From Bacillus aerolatus (lineage in GTDB: Bacteria; Bacillota; Bacilli; Bacillales; Domibacillaceae): a stretch of DNA of 64,000 nt. A model generated the notes under the pieces. It saw only the letters and a list, made by a program, of their open reading frames with translations, had not been told where the DNA came from and ran no database searches. Every line of letters begins with the position of its first letter. Within the stretch, counting starts at the first letter, position 1. Of the stretch, positions 59,732 through 64,000 are shown one piece after another. Location: the NCBI RefSeq assembly GCF_009183655.1, contig NZ_WEIO01000005.1, forward strand, positions 1-64,000, in the 5' to 3' direction. The translations under genes and the position numbers were made by a program.

Positions 59732-59804
59732 ACTGGCAGTTGATCCCCACCTATGCTTCTTAGAAACAACCTAAAGACTTTGGGAGGGGGGTCTTACTGC
59801 CAGT
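59732..59804. repeat. 73 bp inverted-repeat element ahead of ywrB
   Basis: ACTGGCAGT (59732-59740) and ACTGCCAGT (59796-59804) are inverted repeats. Inside, ATCCCCACC can pair with GGGAGGGGG, and CTTCTTAGAAAC...CTAAAG forms an inner loop. I recall closely similar sequence (TTACTGNCAGTTAATGCGGG) between genes of other Bacillaceae, so it is probably a dispersed structured element. Here it sits in the ywrB leader. Confidence 0.55.
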
Positions 59805-59846
59805 TAATGCGGGATAAATGGATGAAAACGATGGGAGGGAGTTTAT

Positions 59847-60452
59847 ATGAACTTGAAAGCGTATTTAAATATTGCAGCGGCAATGATTAGAACGGGAATT
59901 TTAGGATATGGAGGCGGTCCATCAGTTATCCCGCTTTTCCGCCACGAAGCCGTCCTGCGATACAAATGGATGAGTGATGAAGAATTCGGTGATATACTAG
60001 CCTTCGCCAATGCTTTGCCAGGCCCTATTGCAACGAAGATGGCCGCACAACTCGGCTATCATCGAAAAGGAAGTCTCGGTGCGTGCATAGCAGTTATATT
60101 CCATATTTTGCCCACTAGTATCGGAATTGTCGGCTTATTAGGACTACTCTACTCCTTAAAAGAATCCGTCATTGTCGCTGGAATGGTTGCAGCTGTCCGT
60201 CCAGTTATAGCTGTCCTTCTCGGTATGATGGCTTATGATTTTTGTGCAAAAACATGGAAAGGATTAGGGAAAGTTGTCGGAGTGGCCTTCGGTCTTCTAT
60301 CTTTTTTATTGCTTGCCGTCATTCATTTGCATCCAGCTATTACCATTATGTTGTTTTTAATCTATGGAGCGTTCCATATAAAGCTCTCCGGTTTGATGAA
60401 GAATAAATGGGAAAAATCAAAAACTAATCAAGATCGCGGGGTGTCATCATGA
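59847..60452 (+). CDS. ywrB: Short-chain chromate transporter, N-type subunit (YwrB)
   Basis: This 201-residue single CHR domain has GYGGGPSVIPLF near residue 20 and FANALPGPIATKMAA near 53. Short-chain CHR proteins act as pairs of oppositely oriented subunits that export chromate; B. subtilis YwrB/YwrA are also called Chr3N/Chr3C. It overlaps ywrA by four bases (ATGA). GGGAGGG precedes the ATG. Confidence 0.92.
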   Translation: MNLKAYLNIAAAMIRTGILGYGGGPSVIPLFRHEAVLRYKWMSDEEFGDILAFANALPGPIATKMAAQLGYHRKGSLGACIAVIFHILPTSIGIVGLLGLLYSLKESVIVAGMVAAVRPVIAVLLGMMAYDFCAKTWKGLGKVVGVAFGLLSFLLLAVIHLHPAITIMLFLIYGAFHIKLSGLMKNKWEKSKTNQDRGVSS

Positions 60453-60991
60453 TTTTGTGGGAACTATTTTCAGGATTTTTTGTAGCAAATATTCTGGGCT
60501 ATGGGGGCGGACCAGCCTCTATCCCGCTTATGCAGCAAGAAGTGGTTAATCATTACGGATGGATGACAAATGAACAGTTTGTGGATATGCTGGCGGTTGC
60601 CAATGCCCTTCCCGGACCAATTGCGACAAAAATCGCCGCTTTTGCTGGTTACCAGCAGGCTGGGTGGATCGGACTCATTGTAGCCACGCTGGCAACCGTA
60701 GCTCCATCGGCGATTGCTATCATTATTCTTCTGAAAGTTCTGAATCACTTTAAGCAATCTTCTGTCGTTAAAGGAATGACGCTTTTAGTACAGCCGGTTA
60801 TCGCAATTTTGATGATTCAGCTAACGTGGGATTTCAGCCATGTATCCTTTGATTCCATCGGTTATTGGCAATCACTCCTGATCGCCGGTATCGCTTTGTT
60901 AGCTATCACTAAGTGGAAAGTACACCCTGCACTCGTTATCGTAGCAGCGTTTATTTACGGCGGAGTTGTTTTGCCGCAGTTTATTATATGA
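60449..60991 (+). CDS. ywrA: Short-chain chromate transporter, C-type subunit (YwrA)
   Basis: This 180-residue single CHR domain repeats the same motifs as its partner (GYGGGPASIPLM, VANALPGPIATKIAA). It has about six TM segments and lacks the extra C-terminal tail of ywrB. Both proteins together correspond to one long ChrA. It is translationally coupled to ywrB. Confidence 0.92.
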   Translation: MILWELFSGFFVANILGYGGGPASIPLMQQEVVNHYGWMTNEQFVDMLAVANALPGPIATKIAAFAGYQQAGWIGLIVATLATVAPSAIAIIILLKVLNHFKQSSVVKGMTLLVQPVIAILMIQLTWDFSHVSFDSIGYWQSLLIAGIALLAITKWKVHPALVIVAAFIYGGVVLPQFII

Positions 60992-61052
60992 TTTCTTGTT
61001 CCTCTCTTCTTCCAAAGATAAGACGGCTCTCCCTAAAGGTAGTTATATATAT

Positions 61053-61086
61053 AAGGCCATGGATAAACTCCATGACCTTTTTTATT
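61053..61086 (+). terminator. Terminator of ywrC-ywrB-ywrA
   Basis: AAGGCCATGGA (61053-61063) pairs with TCCATGACCTT (61069-61079, one mismatch) followed by TTTTATT. Confidence 0.88.
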
Positions 61087-61167
61087 ATTAACGATGAAAT
61101 TGGAAAATCTGTTGTAACCTGACTCGATAGATTCGAAAAAACTTACGTAGTGACAGGCACACTTCCA

Positions 61168-62190
61168 TTATTCATATACTTTTTCTGCTCCTGGATGAAT
61201 GGGAACTCCTTTAAACCCTTTTAAAATATCTTCTTCTTTAAAGTCTTTCATTGGTTCATTGTTCTTGATTAATTCATCTTTATTTTCTACGATGGCTCTA
61301 GATATACGCTCTACTAACTCTTCTGGCAAATCATTACTTGCGAAAATAACTGAGTAAGAAGCTAAAGTATCGACAGGCTCTTTTTGTCCTTCATATGTGT
61401 TTGCCGGGAGCTGAGCGGGTATAAACCCTGCGTTGTTTTTCTGAATATCTTCTGCAATCTCTTTAGGAACTTCTAAAAATTTAACACCCTTTAATGCATT
61501 TAATTCCATGACCATCGAAGAAGGAGCTGCAGTAATACCCATTGCTACATCGGCATGACCATCTGCAAGCAACGATGGCATGTCTCCAAAGGTTGTGTAT
61601 GAAACTTTCCCTCCATTTTTTTCTATATCTTTATATGAAACATCATAATGTTTTAAAATGGCTTTAGTTACTAACTCGCCTCCCCAATTTTTCATGCCTG
61701 GAAGCAAATGTGCCCCTTTAGAAAGATCTTTAAATGTGTCGTATTTGCTATTTTCTACCGCAAACGCTTGATAATACGAAGTATACAACGAGGCTATACC
61801 ACTAACATTTCCAATAGCACCGTCTTCAAACACGCCAGCTCCATTTACTGCATCATTAATGGAATCGGAAAAAGTGTAGCCAATGTGAGCGCTTCCATTC
61901 GCGACATCGCGAATGTTCGATTCACTTCCTCCTTCTATTACCGTAACATTTAATCCTGGAATTTCTTTCATTAAAATTTCAGCAACACTTGCCCCTGTTT
62001 GATACCATCCTCCTCCAATCGGTCCAGATGCGAGAGTAATATTGTTCGGTACTGGTTTGTAATTATCTTTTTTCGCACCTTCTCCTTCAGCAGCCGAATT
62101 TCCATCACTACAACCAGCCAAAGCTAGTACTAGCGAACCTATTAAAACTAATATTAAATTTACTTTCTTTTTAAGACTGTTCATTTTCAT
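61168..62190 (-). CDS. TAXI-family TRAP transporter solute-binding lipoprotein
   Basis: This 340-residue lipoprotein has a type II signal peptide with lipobox LAGC (Cys27) and the TAXI (TRAP-associated extracytoplasmic immunogenic) fold, opening ITLASGPIGGGWYQTGASVA (in part). It captures an organic solute, often glutamate, 2-oxoglutarate or other carboxylates, and hands it to the permease encoded 28 bases upstream. Substrate unknown. Confidence 0.9.
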   Translation of the reverse strand: MKMNSLKKKVNLILVLIGSLVLALAGCSDGNSAAEGEGAKKDNYKPVPNNITLASGPIGGGWYQTGASVAEILMKEIPGLNVTVIEGGSESNIRDVANGSAHIGYTFSDSINDAVNGAGVFEDGAIGNVSGIASLYTSYYQAFAVENSKYDTFKDLSKGAHLLPGMKNWGGELVTKAILKHYDVSYKDIEKNGGKVSYTTFGDMPSLLADGHADVAMGITAAPSSMVMELNALKGVKFLEVPKEIAEDIQKNNAGFIPAQLPANTYEGQKEPVDTLASYSVIFASNDLPEELVERISRAIVENKDELIKNNEPMKDFKEEDILKGFKGVPIHPGAEKVYE

Positions 62191-62218
62191 TCCCCCTTTT
62201 GTTATTATTCTCCATTAC

Positions 62219-64000
62219 TCAGGAAAGCAGTTGACTAGAGTCAGCAAGGCCTTGAGAATGCCGCTTTTCTTTTTGTTTGCGGTGTTGATTAATTAAAGTG
62301 ACCAAAAAGATTGAAATACCAATGATGTCAGTGATCCAGCCGGTATCTATTAATAAAACAGCACCAACGATATTTGCAGCTCTTTCAAATACATTCATTT
62401 TTTGGAATAACCAACCTTGCAAAGCAGAAGCTAAGCAGATGATCCCAATCATGGCGGTCACTACAGCTATAACAATATTTACAAGTTCTCCTTGAAGTAA
62501 TAATTCGGGGCCGAAAACAAACATGTACGGAATAATAAATGTACCTAAACATATTTTCAAACCCGAAAAGCCTGTTTTAGTAGGGTCAGACTCAGCTATG
62601 GCAGCAGCGGTATAGGCAGCTACGGCCACCGGCGGAGTGACGTTTGACATAATGGCAAAGTAGAAAACAAAGAGGTGAGCTGCCAACGGGTCTACGCCAA
62701 TTTGGACAAGAGCAGGAACCCCTAGGACAGCTAAAATGACATAGGCCGAAACAGTTGGCATGCCCATACCTAGAATAATAGATGCCAGCATAATAAAGAT
62801 GAGAGAAAGAATAAGACTGCCACTTGTGAAATTCAAAACAACAGATGAAAACTTTAAACCGAGTCCTGTTAAATTCACACTGCTGATCAACAGACCTGCC
62901 GCTGCGCAAATGGCAGTGATTGATACTGAGTTTTTTGCCCCTAGTTCTAATGCTGATAAAATATCTTGAATACTCATTCTCGTATTTTTTCTAAAAAGCG
63001 AAACGAAAATAATAGCTAAAATAGAATAGAATCCTGCTATTTGAGGGGAATACCCTCCCATAAGCATTCCAATGATCAAGATGATAGGAAGTAATAAAAA
63101 CCACCCTTCAATGAATACTTTCTTCAAATCAGGAAGTTCTTCTTTTTTAAGGCCTATTAAATTATTTTTCTTTGCTTCAAAGTGGACCATGTAGTAGACG
63201 GCAAAATAATGCAATAAAGCAGGAATTAAAGCATATAACATTAATTCAGCATAGGGGATTTGTAAGTTAGCCGCGATGATAAACGCTGCTGCTCCCATCA
63301 CTGGAGGCATTAACTGCCCGCCTGATGATGCTGCCGCTTCTACTCCTCCAGCAAAGTGCCCTTTATACCCTACTCTTTTCATTAAAGGAATCGTCAAAGT
63401 TCCCGTTGTTGCAACGTTTGAAACCGCTGCCCCGCTAATAGTTCCCATCAAACCTGAAGCTACAACGGCTACTTTAGCTGGTCCCCCTGTTTTAGCACCA
63501 GTTAAAGAGTATGACAATTCTATAAAAAATTTTCCGGCTTTTGATTTTGCCAAGAAGGCTCCGAAAATGATAAAAGTAATGATATAATTTGACATCGCCC
63601 CTAAGATAATGCCAAATATCCCCTGTGTCGTATTAAAGTAAGTACTTATGGCTTTTTGAAACGATATGCCCGGGTGACCGAGAAGCCCTTGAAGATGTTG
63701 GCCAAAAAATACGTACATAATAAATAACGCAACGATAATAGTCATAGCCCAGCCCACAGATCTTCGAGTAGCTTCTAGTACTAATAAAACTAGAACCGTT
63801 CCAATAATCAAATCTGGCTGGGTTGGGGTACTTTCACGAAATACAACATCTGGATAACTGAAGATAATATAGCCGGCTGTTATTAAAGCTGTTATAAAAT
63901 AAAGAGAATCAACTACCTTTTGCACATGGCTTGTTCGCTTTTTAAATGGAAATAGAAAGGGTATTAAGAGTAAAGTGAAGCATAAAGTGATAGAGCGTTG
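62219..64000 (-). CDS. TRAP transporter fused permease (DctQM type), 5' end outside window
   Basis: This membrane permease of the TAXI-TRAP group is visible for 593 residues. Its frame stays open to the window edge. Past an internal GTG (63925) it continues upstream as SITLCFTLLLIPFLFP, then FKKRTSHVQKVVDSLYF, which looks like the normal first TM and loop of fused TRAP permeases, so the start lies beyond 64000. The DctM-like core has GxMPxVSAYVILAVLG and MPPVMGAAAF segments. It uses Na+-coupled transport with the TAXI lipoprotein encoded next. Confidence 0.9.
   Translation of the reverse strand, partial: QRSITLCFTLLLIPFLFPFKKRTSHVQKVVDSLYFITALITAGYIIFSYPDVVFRESTPTQPDLIIGTVLVLLVLEATRRSVGWAMTIIVALFIMYVFFGQHLQGLLGHPGISFQKAISTYFNTTQGIFGIILGAMSNYIITFIIFGAFLAKSKAGKFFIELSYSLTGAKTGGPAKVAVVASGLMGTISGAAVSNVATTGTLTIPLMKRVGYKGHFAGGVEAAASSGGQLMPPVMGAAAFIIAANLQIPYAELMLYALIPALLHYFAVYYMVHFEAKKNNLIGLKKEELPDLKKVFIEGWFLLLPIILIIGMLMGGYSPQIAGFYSILAIIFVSLFRKNTRMSIQDILSALELGAKNSVSITAICAAAGLLISSVNLTGLGLKFSSVVLNFTSGSLILSLIFIMLASIILGMGMPTVSAYVILAVLGVPALVQIGVDPLAAHLFVFYFAIMSNVTPPVAVAAYTAAAIAESDPTKTGFSGLKICLGTFIIPYMFVFGPELLLQGELVNIVIAVVTAMIGIICLASALQGWLFQKMNVFERAANIVGAVLLIDTGWITDIIGISIFLVTLINQHRKQKEKRHSQGLADSSQLLS

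Noticed and set aside
61149-61161. TAGTGACAGGCAC as another dispersed repeat
   Set aside because: Only one copy was found in the window, so repetition cannot be shown here.

Overview
This 64 kb window is chromosomal DNA of a low-GC Firmicute of the family Bacillaceae. The evidence is gene order: yvoF-ppaX-yvoD-lgt-hprK, yvlD-yvlB-uvrA-uvrB-csbA, minJ-ctpB, ftsX-ftsE-cccB-prfB-secA, hpf-fliT-fliS-(fliD)-flaG and ywrD-ywrC-ywrB-ywrA all follow the Bacillus subtilis arrangement. Other Bacillus marks are GGAGG-type ribosome binding sites, a sigma-W type promoter, CcpA cre-like sites and a YjcZ-type micropeptide. The sequence is not B. subtilis itself: hag, fliW, csrA, yvlA and yvlC are missing, and several accessory cassettes are inserted. 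No rRNA, tRNA, CRISPR array, intact insertion sequence or prophage was seen.

Left part (1-42,840, mostly minus strand) is core genome. It covers carbon catabolite signalling (hprK, ppaX), lipoprotein maturation (lgt), excision repair (uvrAB), cell-envelope stress (yvlBD), undecaprenyl phosphate recycling (uppP), division and sporulation (minJ, ctpB, ftsEX plus an M23 murein hydrolase), secretion (secA), translation (prfB with its programmed frameshift, hpf) and the late flagellar genes. A persulfide/sulfane-sulfur cassette (MBL-rhodanese, glutaredoxin, rhodanese, TauE exporter) sits between uvrB and csbA. It keeps operator-like sequences but only the C-terminal third of its CstR-type repressor gene. 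fliD is reduced to 47 codons that look like its two ends joined by an internal deletion. A secreted protein with about 21 copies of a 12-residue Pro/Glu repeat lies between secA and hpf.

Right part (42,840-64,000) is accessory metabolism and transport. It holds an L-carnitine to glycine betaine cassette (dehydrocarnitine-cleaving BKACE enzyme, carnitine dehydrogenase, two paralogous thioesterases), a PTS regulator with ascorbate-type IIB and IIC genes, an APC permease, a YbjQ protein, an NhaC antiporter and an atypical NRAMP-family protein. These are followed by the ywrDCBA gamma-glutamyltransferase/chromate transporter cluster and a TAXI-TRAP transporter whose permease gene runs off the right edge.

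The least explained signal is between the genes. There are several families of dispersed repeats. One is an array of about 20 bp units alternating 21/20 bp (ten units at 30.4 kb, four at 14.6 kb). A second is an array with exact 21 bp phasing (53.0 kb). Palindromes carrying GGGTCAGTCCC sit at gene 3' ends. Elements ending in AAAAGCGNAAGSCGC abut or supply stop codons. There is also a 131 bp GC-rich folded element with terminal inverted repeats, and a 73 bp inverted-repeat element ahead of the chromate transporter genes.
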